Source: Polynucleobacter brandtiae (lineage in GTDB: Bacteria > Pseudomonadota > Gammaproteobacteria > Burkholderiales > Burkholderiaceae). From it: 64,000 nucleotides of DNA. The notes under the pieces were generated by a model. That model was given only the letters and a program-made list of their open reading frames with translations. It was not told the DNA's origin and did no database searches. The translations under genes were made by a program, and so were the position numbers. The stretch covers positions 1 through 64,000 of the forward strand of contig NZ_PGTX01000006.1 in assembly GCF_002797575.1 (NCBI RefSeq), written 5' to 3'. Each line of letters opens with the position of its first letter. Position 1 is the stretch's first letter. Below are positions 1 through 8,168 of this stretch, one piece after another.

Positions 1-498
1 GCTTGTGCCAATGGTCAAAAGCTCAAGTGCTTAACCTTGATCGATGAGTTCACCAAGGAGAGTTTGTATATTGATGTAGCCGGCTCAATTAAAGGTAAGC
101 GAGTGGTGCAGATATTAGAAGAAGTGATTGCAAAGCGGGGTTACCCTAAAGTTCTACGAAGTGACAACGGCCCGGAGTTTATTAGTACTATCTTGTTGGA
201 ATGGGCTGTAGCCAAAGGTCTACATAACCTACATATTGAACCAGGCAAGCCTTGGCAAAACGGTACTAACGAGAGCTTTAATGGCAAGTTCCGAGATGAA
301 TGTTTAGCTTTGAACTGGTTTTACAGCAGGCAGCATGCCAAGGTGATTATTGAAACTTGGCGTAAGCAAATGACCAAAGGAAATCCCTTTAGGGACAATT
401 TAATCAGACCGCACTCCAGTTTGGATTATCAAACCCCGCTAGAGTTCGTATCTGAATGGCGCAATAACTTAAACCCTGGAGCCCATGTTTCTAAATGA
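1..498 (+). CDS. IS3-family transposase OrfB, C-terminal part (cut by window edge)
   Basis: The frame is open from base 1, so the gene starts upstream of the window. The visible ~165 residues are the second half of an rve/DDE integrase core: SDNGPEF holds the second catalytic Asp, WQNGTNESFNGKFRDECL holds the catalytic Glu, and RPHSSLDYQTPLEF is the usual tail. The first Asp would lie upstream. The arrangement fits the IS3 family, IS407-like branch, which normally makes OrfAB by frameshifting. Between the WRKQ and IRPHSSL motifs there are about eight more residues than usual. No terminal inverted repeat could be recognised after the stop. Family assignment is firm; whether the element is active cannot be judged. 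Confidence 0.85.
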   Translation, partial: ACANGQKLKCLTLIDEFTKESLYIDVAGSIKGKRVVQILEEVIAKRGYPKVLRSDNGPEFISTILLEWAVAKGLHNLHIEPGKPWQNGTNESFNGKFRDECLALNWFYSRQHAKVIIETWRKQMTKGNPFRDNLIRPHSSLDYQTPLEFVSEWRNNLNPGAHVSK

Positions 499-814
499 AA
501 ATGGTCCGAAGAAACCAGACAGGTCAGAGACTTGTTAACTAGGTAGAAACGGAAAATGGTAGATTTCAATTCAGCATTACAAGCGAGTAGTTACTGCACA
601 ATTGCTAGCTTAACTTCAGATTAGGGTTTGGGCGACCTGAATAAATTTAATCCTGGCTGTTTGGTGTCCGGTCGAACCGACACCATTTGATCAGTTCTGC
701 TAAGTCATTTTATAAAATTATAATTAGCCTTTAATATCTAGTTCAGGCCACAGTGACAATAAGAATAAAATTAATTTAAGTAATGATGTTTCTTATAGCA
801 TTGCATCTATGCAT
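499..814. other. Intergenic region after the IS fragment, with one palindrome
   Basis: No convincing ORF is seen. The region holds the expected but unrecognised right end of the IS and a near-perfect palindrome at 662-685. From about 700 to 810 it is AT-rich, with no clear hairpin-plus-T-run terminator for the converging copper genes. Confidence 0.5.
662..685. repeat. Palindromic copy of the GTGTCGGTT...GAC repeat
   Basis: GGTGTC (663-668) and GACACC (679-684) form inverted arms around CGGTCGAACC. Read on the minus strand the core is GTGTCGGTTCGACCGGACAC. Related copies lie at 5692-5709 and 8670-8687, both inside the tRNA-Arg scar units. Function unknown; it may be a mobile-element end or recognition site. 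Confidence 0.55.
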
Positions 815-1288
815 TTATCGATAAGACTGATATACCGATGGTTTGCCGTTTAATGCAATCAAGAGCACATCGTATGGATCTTTTCTACCCTTATATTCGG
901 GGCTATCCATGCCTGGAGAGCCTACTGGCATTGCTGGAACTGTAAGTCCAATAGCCTTGGGCTTTTCTGACAACAGCCGCTTAATTTCTTTTGCTGGCAC
1001 ATGTCCTTCAATCGCATAGCCGCCAATCAAAGCGGTATGACAAGAACCAAACTGAATGGGCATGCCTAACTTCTTTCTGATTTCATCGTTGCCATCTGTG
1101 TGCACTTTAATCACAAAACCATTTACCTCCATGTAATTAGCCCAATCCTGACAACAGCCACAAGTGGGGCTCTTCCACATCTCAACCACTTGCTTTTGGG
1201 GTACAGCAAAACTCCACGCAGGCAGTAAAGCTAAACCAAGGCAAAGAACTCTTCGTTGCGTATTTAATACTTGATATTTTTGAATCAT
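815..1288 (-). CDS. DUF411 family periplasmic metal-binding protein
   Basis: The mature part carries the DUF411 signature: SPTCGCCQDW near the N-terminus, then GSCHTALIGGYAIEGHVPA and a GLTVPAMPVGSPGM segment. These proteins are exported, often sit in copper or silver resistance clusters and are thought to bind metal through the Cys motif. The start at 1288 is chosen because GGAG sits 6 nt upstream of ATG and gives a proper signal peptide (RRVLCLGLALLPAWSFA). A GTG at 1351 would overlap the upstream cusF-like gene and add an unlikely leader. It is the last gene of the minus-strand copper run. Confidence 0.85.
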   Translation of the reverse strand: MIQKYQVLNTQRRVLCLGLALLPAWSFAVPQKQVVEMWKSPTCGCCQDWANYMEVNGFVIKVHTDGNDEIRKKLGMPIQFGSCHTALIGGYAIEGHVPAKEIKRLLSEKPKAIGLTVPAMPVGSPGMDSPEYKGRKDPYDVLLIALNGKPSVYQSYR

Positions 1289-1343
1289 GACTTTCTCCAG
1301 GCTGAAAGCGTCCCTAGGGGCAGCTTTGTATATTTCTTTAAGA

Positions 1344-1712
1344 TTATTCACTACCTTCGTTAATTAAATTAGTGATGTATAACTTTCCGTTGTTTTTCGT
1401 TGCAGTAAATTTAATTTTATCGCCAGGCTTTACACCTTGAGTTATTGATTTATTTTTTGCAATATAGACCATGGTCATGGGCGGCATATCCAGGCTTTTA
1501 ATCACCTCATGACGAATAGTTATTTGATTCGTTTCTAAATTCACTTTTTTTACCTGACCATTTGTATATTCATTAGTGGCTTGCTGTTGATCATGTGCCA
1601 TATTTCCGTGACCCATTTCGGCCATTCCGTGAGACTGCATGTTACTTTGCGCAAAAGAAGTACTTGATAAAACAATTAATGCTGTGATTACAACGTGATG
1701 CATCCGTTTCAT
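1344..1712 (-). CDS. CusF-like periplasmic copper-binding protein
   Basis: A 122-residue exported protein: signal peptide (~1-21), then a Met/His-rich stretch (HGMAEMGHGNMAHD) and a CusF-type small OB-fold domain with HEVIKSLDMPPMTMVY. In E. coli CusF, Cu(I)/Ag(I) is bound by one His, two Met and a Trp; here the His and both Met of MTM are kept, but a Met stands at the Trp position. A likely role is carrying Cu(I) between periplasmic partners. An AAGGG ribosome site lies upstream of the start. It sits 17 bp after the multicopper oxidase gene and is probably co-transcribed with it. Confidence 0.85.
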   Translation of the reverse strand: MKRMHHVVITALIVLSSTSFAQSNMQSHGMAEMGHGNMAHDQQQATNEYTNGQVKKVNLETNQITIRHEVIKSLDMPPMTMVYIAKNKSITQGVKPGDKIKFTATKNNGKLYITNLINEGSE

Positions 1713-1729
1713 AAAATTTCCCTTTTAAG

Positions 1730-3139
1730 TTAATGACCAGAATGGCCGGTAGGTTTGATAATTTTTACTTCTACATCTTTTTTTGAACTAGTAATTTTTG
1801 CGCTAATTGATTTAGCATTAGGCTCTTGCACCGCCTTTGGTAATGGCCCTGTATATGCTGATGCCACAGTTCCTGCTGGATGCTTATACCAACCTGGATC
1901 TTGATAGTCACCTGGCTTTTGATCTTTACGAACCTTTAAAACACTGAACATACCACCCATCTCAACCGATCCAAATGGGCCAGTCCCGGTCATCATGGGA
2001 GCTGTATTGTCAGGGATGGGCATTTCCATATCAGTCATATCTGCCATACCTCTTTCGCCCATCACCATATAGTCAGGAATCAGATTGTTAATTTTTTTAC
2101 TAATACCCGTATGGTCAACACCAATCATGGTCGGAACATCATGCCCCATTGCATTCATGGTGTGATGGCTTTTATGGCAGTGAAATGCCCAATCACCTTC
2201 TTCGTTTGCTATAAATTCAATCTGACGCATTTGTCCTACTGCTATATCGGTTGTCACCTCAGGCCAACGTGCAGATTTTGGTACTGCACCACCATCAGTT
2301 CCCGTTACATGAAATTCATGACCATGAAGGTGAATAGGGTGATTTGTCATAGTCAGATTGCCCACTCTTATTCTGACCTTATCATCAAGCGCTACATTTA
2401 AAGAATCAATTCCAGGGTAAATTCGACTATTCCAGCTCCACAAGTTGAAATCAAGCATGGTCATTATTTTGGGTGTGTAACTACCTGGATCAATGTTGTA
2501 AGCGCTCAATAGAAAGCAAAAATCACGATTAACATCATCAATTAAGGGATTTTTGTCTTTGGGATGAGTAATCCACATACCCATCATTCCCATTGCCATT
2601 TGAGCCATTTCATCTGCATGCGGGTGATACATAAAGGTTCCTGGACGACGTGCAATAAATTCATACATATACGTTTTGCCAGGCTGAATACCTGTTTGAG
2701 TAAGTCCAGTAACCCCATCCATCCCGTTGGGTAATCTTTGTCCATGCCAATGTACTGATGTGTGCTCTGGCAGCTTGTTCGTGACAAATATTCTGACTCG
2801 ATCCCCTTCAACTACTTCAATCGTGGGCCCTGGAGATTGCCCGTTATAGCCCCATAGGTGAGCTTTGAACCCACTCGTCATCTCTCTCACAATAGGCTCT
2901 GCTACTAAATGAAACTCCTTAACACCATCATTCATCCTCCAAGGAAGCGTCCATCCATTGAGAGTGACTACTGGGTTATAAGGGCGGCCAGTACTAGGAG
3001 TTAAGGGCGGCATAGTATTTGCATTACTTTGAGTAATCACTTCGGGAAGACCCGATAATGAATATCGCCCTACTGCTGCAACAGCTACAGCACCTCCAGC
3101 AATTCCGGCATATTTAAAAAAATCTCTTCGTGAGCTCAT
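1730..3139 (-). CDS. Tat-exported multicopper oxidase (CopA/CueO-like)
   Basis: 469 residues with a twin-arginine leader (SSRRDFFKYAGIAGG). All four copper-ligand motifs are visible: HWHG at ~130-133, HPHADEM at ~172, HPIHLHGHEF at ~265-275 and HCHKSHHTMNAMGH at ~320, the last giving the type 1 copper Cys, His and Met. Near the C-terminus there is a Met-rich stretch (GMADMTDMEMPIP, MMTGTG) as in copper-tolerance oxidases. It probably oxidises Cu(I) to Cu(II) in the periplasm. Neighbours are a TolC-like gene upstream and a cusF-like gene downstream, both within 20 bp, so an operon is likely. Confidence 0.9.
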   Translation of the reverse strand: MSSRRDFFKYAGIAGGAVAVAAVGRYSLSGLPEVITQSNANTMPPLTPSTGRPYNPVVTLNGWTLPWRMNDGVKEFHLVAEPIVREMTSGFKAHLWGYNGQSPGPTIEVVEGDRVRIFVTNKLPEHTSVHWHGQRLPNGMDGVTGLTQTGIQPGKTYMYEFIARRPGTFMYHPHADEMAQMAMGMMGMWITHPKDKNPLIDDVNRDFCFLLSAYNIDPGSYTPKIMTMLDFNLWSWNSRIYPGIDSLNVALDDKVRIRVGNLTMTNHPIHLHGHEFHVTGTDGGAVPKSARWPEVTTDIAVGQMRQIEFIANEEGDWAFHCHKSHHTMNAMGHDVPTMIGVDHTGISKKINNLIPDYMVMGERGMADMTDMEMPIPDNTAPMMTGTGPFGSVEMGGMFSVLKVRKDQKPGDYQDPGWYKHPAGTVASAYTGPLPKAVQEPNAKSISAKITSSKKDVEVKIIKPTGHSGH

Positions 3140-3152
3140 ATCTTTTTCCTTA

Positions 3153-4586
3153 TTAGTGTCCAGCGGGGCTTGCCATTACTGCACTTGCACCATTACTTAG
3201 AACTTGAAGTGATGTAGGCCTACCAATCAATGATGATTGCAAGGCAGCATCTGCTAGCCAAAATTGCTGTTGAGCATCAATCGCTCCAATGACTGTAGAA
3301 ACTTGATCTCTTGCATCAGCAAGTAATTCAAAAACCCCAATAATCATGCCGTTGTAACGCAGTTGGCTTTCTTCTGCGATTGCTTTGCGAACAGGCACTA
3401 CCTCATTACGATAATGTTGAGATACATCATATGAGGTTCGATAAGCAGAATATGTCTGCCTCAGATTTGAGCTTGCATTACGAGTCACAGCCTCTAGTCT
3501 ATTAAAAGCTGCTAAGGTTTGGGCATTCATAGCATCACGGCTCATATTGCCCCAATCAAAAATAGGCAACCGAATTGCAATTTGATAACCTTGTCTAGGT
3601 ACGCTTTCACCTGTTGATGAATTAAATCTAGTACCCCTATTAATCGCTAACTCAATATCAGTAAAACTAGTGATTAAATTCAGCCCTTGAGCTTTTGCTG
3701 CAGCCTCTAAGGTAGCTTGCGCTAGTCGTATATCTAAACGCTCAACACCTGCTTTTTCTGCAACCCATTCAGTACCCAGTGGTGTTTTAGGGAGTGCCGG
3801 TAGTCGATTAGGTAGCTTTAGTTCACTTGCTTGAGACTGACTTAATCCAAGAGCCCGAACCAATTCTTCTTGACGCACAACAGCCACTTGCTTTGTATTG
3901 GCAAGCTGGGTTGCAGAATCGGCATAAAAAGCTTGCTGTCTTGCTCTTGTGATTTTATTAAAGTTACCAACAGCTTCCATACGCTTTGCAAGCTCTGCAG
4001 CTACTTCTGCGCTACTAAACACTTGCTCGGCATACTTTAATGTCTCCTTAGCAGCTACTGCTCTTACCCAAGACTGGCGCACTAAAGTCACCTGATCAAT
4101 AATTTCAGAAGTTAAACGAATTTGTGCCTGCTCAATACGTTTATCAGCAACATCTTTTCTTTGAGGCAAGGTAATCAGATCTAGTAACCCAAATACAAAC
4201 CAACGACTAAACTCAACCTCTGGGCTCGCAACCATTCTTTCAAATACAAAGTATGGATTTGACATACGTCCAGCCTGTGCTGCAGATGCAGCCTCAGACC
4301 AGTTTTGTGCAATCAGCGCCTGAACAGCTGGGCTATTAATTAATGCTAGCTGAACTGCTTCACTTTGAGTTAAATTTTTGGATAATAAATCTTGTGCCCT
4401 TTGATTTAGTACTTGACGCTCTTGTACTGTTTTAGCTAAAACTACTTGTCCTTTGGTAAATTGACTAGACTCGTCGTTAGTTTTTTTTAAGACTTCATCA
4501 ATGTTAACGCTAGCACATCCTGAAAGTACGCTTAAAAGCAAGACAGCAATAAAGCGATACTTTTTTTCAAATGGAATGATCATCAT
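3153..4586 (-). CDS. TolC/NodT-family outer-membrane efflux lipoprotein
   Basis: 477 residues. The N-terminal leader ends in a lipobox (LLSVLSGC), so it is predicted to be lipid-anchored. The remainder is the long helical two-repeat organisation of outer membrane efflux proteins (SQSEAVQLALINSPAVQALIA in the first repeat; ARAQATLEAAAKAQGLNLI-type helices; PIFDWGNMSRDAMNAQ in the second). In CusCBA-type systems this protein is the outer channel, but no periplasmic adaptor or RND pump gene is in the window, so the partner must be elsewhere or lost. Its start overlaps the upstream small gene (ATGA). Confidence 0.85.
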   Translation of the reverse strand: MMIIPFEKKYRFIAVLLLSVLSGCASVNIDEVLKKTNDESSQFTKGQVVLAKTVQERQVLNQRAQDLLSKNLTQSEAVQLALINSPAVQALIAQNWSEAASAAQAGRMSNPYFVFERMVASPEVEFSRWFVFGLLDLITLPQRKDVADKRIEQAQIRLTSEIIDQVTLVRQSWVRAVAAKETLKYAEQVFSSAEVAAELAKRMEAVGNFNKITRARQQAFYADSATQLANTKQVAVVRQEELVRALGLSQSQASELKLPNRLPALPKTPLGTEWVAEKAGVERLDIRLAQATLEAAAKAQGLNLITSFTDIELAINRGTRFNSSTGESVPRQGYQIAIRLPIFDWGNMSRDAMNAQTLAAFNRLEAVTRNASSNLRQTYSAYRTSYDVSQHYRNEVVPVRKAIAEESQLRYNGMIIGVFELLADARDQVSTVIGAIDAQQQFWLADAALQSSLIGRPTSLQVLSNGASAVMASPAGH

Positions 4587-4897
4587 TTGACCCTTTCAAG
4601 ACTTTTACTACTGTTTTGTATTGGTTCCTGAGCCTCTAGTTTTGTAGACTCTCTAGCATAGGCTCGCCATCCACCAATATTCTCAACAACAGCATTTGCC
4701 TGATTCCAAGGAGTTATCTTTTGCTCAAGATAGCTTTGATAACCATTAAATGCAGAACTATATTGAGGCGGATTAATCGGTAAGGTCTTAGTGGAACTTG
4801 CTTGTAAATCATTTTGAGACCATGCAAATGGAATACCCTCTAAAGCAATTGCTAACAAGATTAGGCTGATTCGCCGTACGCCATAAATCGTAATCAT
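4583..4897 (-). CDS. Small exported protein of the copper cluster, function unknown
   Basis: 104 residues with a cleavable signal peptide (ISLILLAIALEGIPFAWS) and a hydrophilic mature part rich in Gln, Asn and Ser. It contains a YQSYLEQKITPWNQANAV stretch and an NIGGWRAYARE segment. No known domain is recognised. Its stop overlaps the start of the TolC-like gene by 4 bp, so translational coupling is likely and a role with that channel is plausible. The 294 bp upstream (4898-5191) hold no recognisable gene and probably contain the promoter of the cluster. Confidence 0.65.
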   Translation of the reverse strand: MITIYGVRRISLILLAIALEGIPFAWSQNDLQASSTKTLPINPPQYSSAFNGYQSYLEQKITPWNQANAVVENIGGWRAYARESTKLEAQEPIQNSSKSLERVK

Positions 4898-5191
4898 TAT
4901 TTCTCCAAAAAAAGTAATCCCTGCGTCCGATAAGAAAGCTCAAATTAAATAATTGTTAAAAGATTTAGGGAAGCTATAAAAGCAAAAAATGCCTCTACTC
5001 AATAGATTTTTAAGCTCGCTAGATAAAGCCATTTTTGAGAACTGTTTAGTCTCGCCACATGCTTTAGCTTGATCGATAGAGCAAACAATGTTGTAGCAAT
5101 GACCCAAGTATGATTTTTTTCATACAAAACTCCTAATTTTCTTTATGTAAATTCAATAAGTCCAAATTTCGGACGGACTACTAGATTAAAT

Positions 5192-5542
5192 TTAAGAAAC
5201 GGGTGGTTTTGCGAGTTGCTGTGAAGGGGCTGACTCTTTTAAGAGAGACATTCCGAAAGGAGCGCCGTTGGGGATAATTCCAAGACTATGAGAGTCTGGC
5301 TGATGAGGAATTGCAGCGATACATAAATCACATCCAGCATGACTTTTATTCGAATGACTGGACTGGACATTCTCATCTGTGTGGGCTAATTGATAACTGG
5401 AAGAGTGGCTTGATACATGACCCAAATCAGTCATAGCCATCTTTTGTTTAGCGCTATTCTCGAGACCGGCAATAGGCATCACAGCCGCATGAATCAGGCT
5501 GGAGAGTAAACTAAAGCAGATGAGAAGGCATAAACGACGCAT
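5192..5542 (-). CDS. Secreted His-rich protein with CxxC motif, probably metal-binding
   Basis: 116 residues. A signal peptide (LCLLICFSLLSSLIHA) is followed by a His/Ser-rich region (SHSSSYQLAHTDENVQSSH, SNKSHAGCDLCIAAIPHQ) with one CDLC motif. It recalls the small DUF2946-like proteins found beside copper genes, but the match is not secure. It lies upstream of the copper operon on the same strand, separated by ~300 bp, so it likely has its own promoter. Function inferred only from composition and context. Confidence 0.6.
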   Translation of the reverse strand: MRRLCLLICFSLLSSLIHAAVMPIAGLENSAKQKMAMTDLGHVSSHSSSYQLAHTDENVQSSHSNKSHAGCDLCIAAIPHQPDSHSLGIIPNGAPFGMSLLKESAPSQQLAKPPVS

Positions 5543-5672
5543 ATTTGTATATTAAGCCTAATTCCATAACCATGCATTACATCGGATAAATTAGCTCAAA
5601 TGCCGTTTTAAACGACATTACTGAATCAGAGTTACTCTGGATTAATACTTAGATGGTTTCAATGGCGTAGGA

Positions 5673-5836
5673 TACCCCCACCCCACCTACAGTCGGGTCA
5701 AACCGACACTTCAAGATCACCCCCACTAACGGATCCGGCTTGATCACAGCTTAAGCCAATCAATTTGGCTATACATTTGGTTTGGAGAGTTTGGTCTGCC
5801 CAGCACGATTCGAACGTGCGACCTACGCCTTAGAAG
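5673..5836. repeat. tRNA-Arg scar unit, copy 1 (~164 bp direct repeat)
   Basis: The unit begins with a C-rich stretch (CCCCCACCCCACCTACAG), continues through GTCGGGTCAAACCGACAC (5692-5709) and a TGATCACAG segment, and ends in the tRNA-Arg 3' half at 5792-5836. The same order and spacing recur at 8652-8815, diverged but alignable. The remaining DNA of 5543-5928 shows nothing else. Confidence 0.7.
5792..5836 (-). pseudogene. tRNA-Arg(UCU) 3' half, integration scar 1
   Basis: Read on the minus strand this is the 3' half of a tRNA: the anticodon loop CTTCTAA (anticodon UCU), the 3' anticodon strand, variable loop, an intact T arm (GCACGTTCGAATCGTGC), the acceptor 3' strand and an encoded CCA. 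The homology stops inside the anticodon loop, so the 5' half is absent. Tyrosine recombinases that use tRNA genes often recombine at the anticodon stem-loop, so this resembles an att site left by integration. Confidence 0.75.
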
Positions 5837-5928
5837 AAATCAGTGCTGCTCAAGTGCCTATGCGAATCAGTAGTTTAGGGGCTTAAATTGAGCAGCGTGT
5901 AAAAAACCGTATAACTGAGCCAACAAAG

Positions 5929-6378
5929 TTAACGTATCCAGTTTTGGGTTCTTCCTAAAAGTGGAATGCCAATATACCCTCTTACTTTCAATATTTTTCC
6001 ATCATCTGTAGACAATCTCACTTTATAAACCTCCCCATCATCGGGATCCACAATTTCTCCGCCGGACCATTGCCCAGGCTTATCCTTTTTAAGGCCCTTT
6101 AAAATGGTCATGCCAATAATTGGCTTGCCCTTGAGATCACCCTTACAGAGTGTGCAATGGGTTTGAAGCATCTCCCCCGGCGTAGTAATCAATTCTGTAA
6201 CAGTCCCAATCAACTCGCCATTTCTCTCTACAATCAAGATTCGAGAGCTAGGTAGATTTGATTTTTCGTCAATCGTTACCCAAGATCCAAGAGTCATGTC
6301 TTGGGCCAGAACATTTGACGAAAGAATTAGGGCACTAAAAGCGCTTATGGCAAGGGCTTTACTGATATGCTGGTTCAT
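5929..6378 (-). CDS. DUF2147 domain exported protein
   Basis: 149 residues with a signal peptide ending near NVLAQD. The mature protein is a single DUF2147 domain (lipocalin-like): LGSWVTIDEKSN, CTLCKGDLKGKPIIGMTILKG, GGEIVDPDDGEVYKVRLS, LKVRGYIGIPLLGRTQNWIR. Family function is not known; members are periplasmic and often occur in stress or lipid-related settings. It is divergent from the MipA/OmpV gene with only 52 bp between start codons, so the two probably share a promoter region. Confidence 0.85.
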   Translation of the reverse strand: MNQHISKALAISAFSALILSSNVLAQDMTLGSWVTIDEKSNLPSSRILIVERNGELIGTVTELITTPGEMLQTHCTLCKGDLKGKPIIGMTILKGLKKDKPGQWSGGEIVDPDDGEVYKVRLSTDDGKILKVRGYIGIPLLGRTQNWIR

Positions 6379-6430
6379 CTATTTTTCCTGTGTTGTTCGC
6401 AACATCATACCTTTACAGAAAATCACATTC

Positions 6431-7243
6431 ATGACACTCAAAAAGCTGAGACTTGCAACGCGAAAAAGACTGGCTCAGTTGCCTCTTATTTTTTTACTAC
6501 TTGTTTTTCCCATGCTCTCAAATGCAATGACGCTCGAGGGCTTGGATGAATCTACCACCCTTCCTAATCGCATTGTGGGTGATATTGGTGGCGCCGTCTA
6601 CTCAACTAACTTAAATATTGGTAGTTACGGGCCGCAAACAGCCGTCTTACCCTATGGGTTTTTTGACTACAAACGGCTTGCTGTCAGAATTGATCAAATC
6701 GCCTTTAAAACAATTAAGTTAGGTGCTGGGCATTTGGAAATTGTTGGAAAAGTAGATCCCGATACCTACAAGGTCAAATCTGTTATCAATGGACAAACTA
6801 TTAATAAAGGCTACCAAGCGCCGATAGGACTAGGAACTTTTCAAGAGACTGATATGGGTATTTTTATGCTGAACCTTTATCATGATTTTGGAAAATCGAG
6901 AGGTAACCTCTTAGAGTTCAATTACTTTGGTGAGGTTGAGTTGATTGATCAAATCAAAATCTATCCTCAGCTGGGTATTGAGCAACAATCATCTAGCTAC
7001 GCTAACTACTACTATGGAATCACTAGCGAGGAAGCCCTGCAAACCGGATACCAAGCCTTTAATGCTAAAACCTCAACAAACCCTTTAGCTGGTTTTTTAT
7101 TGGAAATACCAGTAGTAGATGATTGGTACCTCAATTTGTATGGCAAGCGCAAGTGGCTAGGAAATGGCGTTGGCAATAGCCCTGTATTAACGAAATCGTT
7201 TCAAGATACGGTTTTTGTTGGGCTTGCTTATCGGTTCAAGTAG
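6431..7243 (+). CDS. MipA/OmpV-family outer-membrane protein
   Basis: 270 residues from ATG 6431, followed by a signal peptide (LPLIFLLLVFPMLSNA). The rest alternates short beta strands, ends in an aromatic-rich strand (FVGLAYRFK) as outer-membrane barrels do, and carries the MipA/OmpV pattern YYYGITSEEALQTGYQAFNA. MipA family members act as scaffold proteins for murein enzymes or as stress-responsive porin-like proteins; the substrate here is unknown. An upstream in-frame start at 6296 would overlap the divergent DUF2147 gene and spoil the signal peptide, so it was rejected. Confidence 0.8.
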   Translation: MTLKKLRLATRKRLAQLPLIFLLLVFPMLSNAMTLEGLDESTTLPNRIVGDIGGAVYSTNLNIGSYGPQTAVLPYGFFDYKRLAVRIDQIAFKTIKLGAGHLEIVGKVDPDTYKVKSVINGQTINKGYQAPIGLGTFQETDMGIFMLNLYHDFGKSRGNLLEFNYFGEVELIDQIKIYPQLGIEQQSSSYANYYYGITSEEALQTGYQAFNAKTSTNPLAGFLLEIPVVDDWYLNLYGKRKWLGNGVGNSPVLTKSFQDTVFVGLAYRFK

Positions 7244-7249
7244 TTAGCA

Positions 7250-8122
7250 TTAATCAGATAGCCGCGCTCGAATCATTAATTGCTTGGCTTCGTCAGAATA
7301 TATTTGACTACTTTTTTTCTGTTGAAAAATTTGATCAATAAATTCTACCGTCTCGTTAACTACAATCTCACGCTCATTATCCAAAGTGATGATGTGATAA
7401 GAATTTCCCAACCAAATGATCCTGACAGTATCTGAAGCTACTTCTTGTTTTATTAACTCAATCGTTTGTGGACTAACAACGTCATCGTCAATAGAACCAA
7501 TGAGCAATAACTTAGACTTAATTTCACGTAGGATACTCTTTGTAAAATCTATTAATCTTAGTCCTTGATAAAGATGTTTTGCAGTCAATACAGAAGCCCC
7601 TACTTCTGATATTTCTTGCTCTGCTACTTGCCTTGCTACTCTTCGTCGCACCTCAAGATTGCGAAGACCGAAGGGCTCTGATTCTTTATAGTTCCAGCCT
7701 TTAATTCCTAGTGTAAATATCAGATGAAGTAGAGGGTAATACCAGGGGATCGTCCAGCCGTCATAAGCTAAAACTGGGGCGAGCGCAACTACTCCAGCAC
7801 ACTTTTGATTTTCACCCTGATACGCCAAGGCTAGCGTAGCGCCCATACTTAAACCAATCAGAGCGATACTTTGATGGTCTTGGGCAAGCAGTTCCACAGC
7901 CCCATCCAATTGGATTAACCACTCTTCATAATCGCTGATTCCAGTACCCGCAATGTATCCCTCAATCTTGGGATAGTAGATAGAATGTCCGAGCTCTACT
8001 AACTTTCGTGGAATAGAACCCAATTCAAGAGGAGTGCCTTGTAGGCCCGGCAATAAGATGACTGCGCAACCGCTTTTGCCATGAATATACTGATTGCTCA
8101 AGAGTTGATTTGCATCTGACAT
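7250..8122 (-). CDS. Alpha/beta hydrolase, carboxylesterase-type (Est30-like)
   Basis: 290 residues, no signal peptide. The fold markers are an oxyanion loop (VILLPGLQGTPLELG), the nucleophile elbow GLSMG at ~110-114, an acid residue in GSIDDDVVSP and the catalytic His in NSYHIITLD. This arrangement matches small bacterial carboxylesterases and monoacylglycerol lipase-like enzymes that hydrolyse short or medium acyl esters. It converges on the MipA/OmpV gene with 6 bp between stops and is divergent from the DUF4118 gene. Confidence 0.85.
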   Translation of the reverse strand: MSDANQLLSNQYIHGKSGCAVILLPGLQGTPLELGSIPRKLVELGHSIYYPKIEGYIAGTGISDYEEWLIQLDGAVELLAQDHQSIALIGLSMGATLALAYQGENQKCAGVVALAPVLAYDGWTIPWYYPLLHLIFTLGIKGWNYKESEPFGLRNLEVRRRVARQVAEQEISEVGASVLTAKHLYQGLRLIDFTKSILREIKSKLLLIGSIDDDVVSPQTIELIKQEVASDTVRIIWLGNSYHIITLDNEREIVVNETVEFIDQIFQQKKSSQIYSDEAKQLMIRARLSD

Positions 8123-8168
8123 TTATGCTCCTATAATTCAAAATACTAACATTTATCGAGATGCATCA

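Noticed and set aside
2584..2811. Second minus-strand ORF inside the multicopper oxidase gene
   Set aside because: Alternative frame of a gene with complete copper motifs.
6296..6430. Longer N-terminus for the MipA/OmpV protein
   Set aside because: It overlaps the divergent DUF2147 gene and removes the clear signal peptide starting at 6431.
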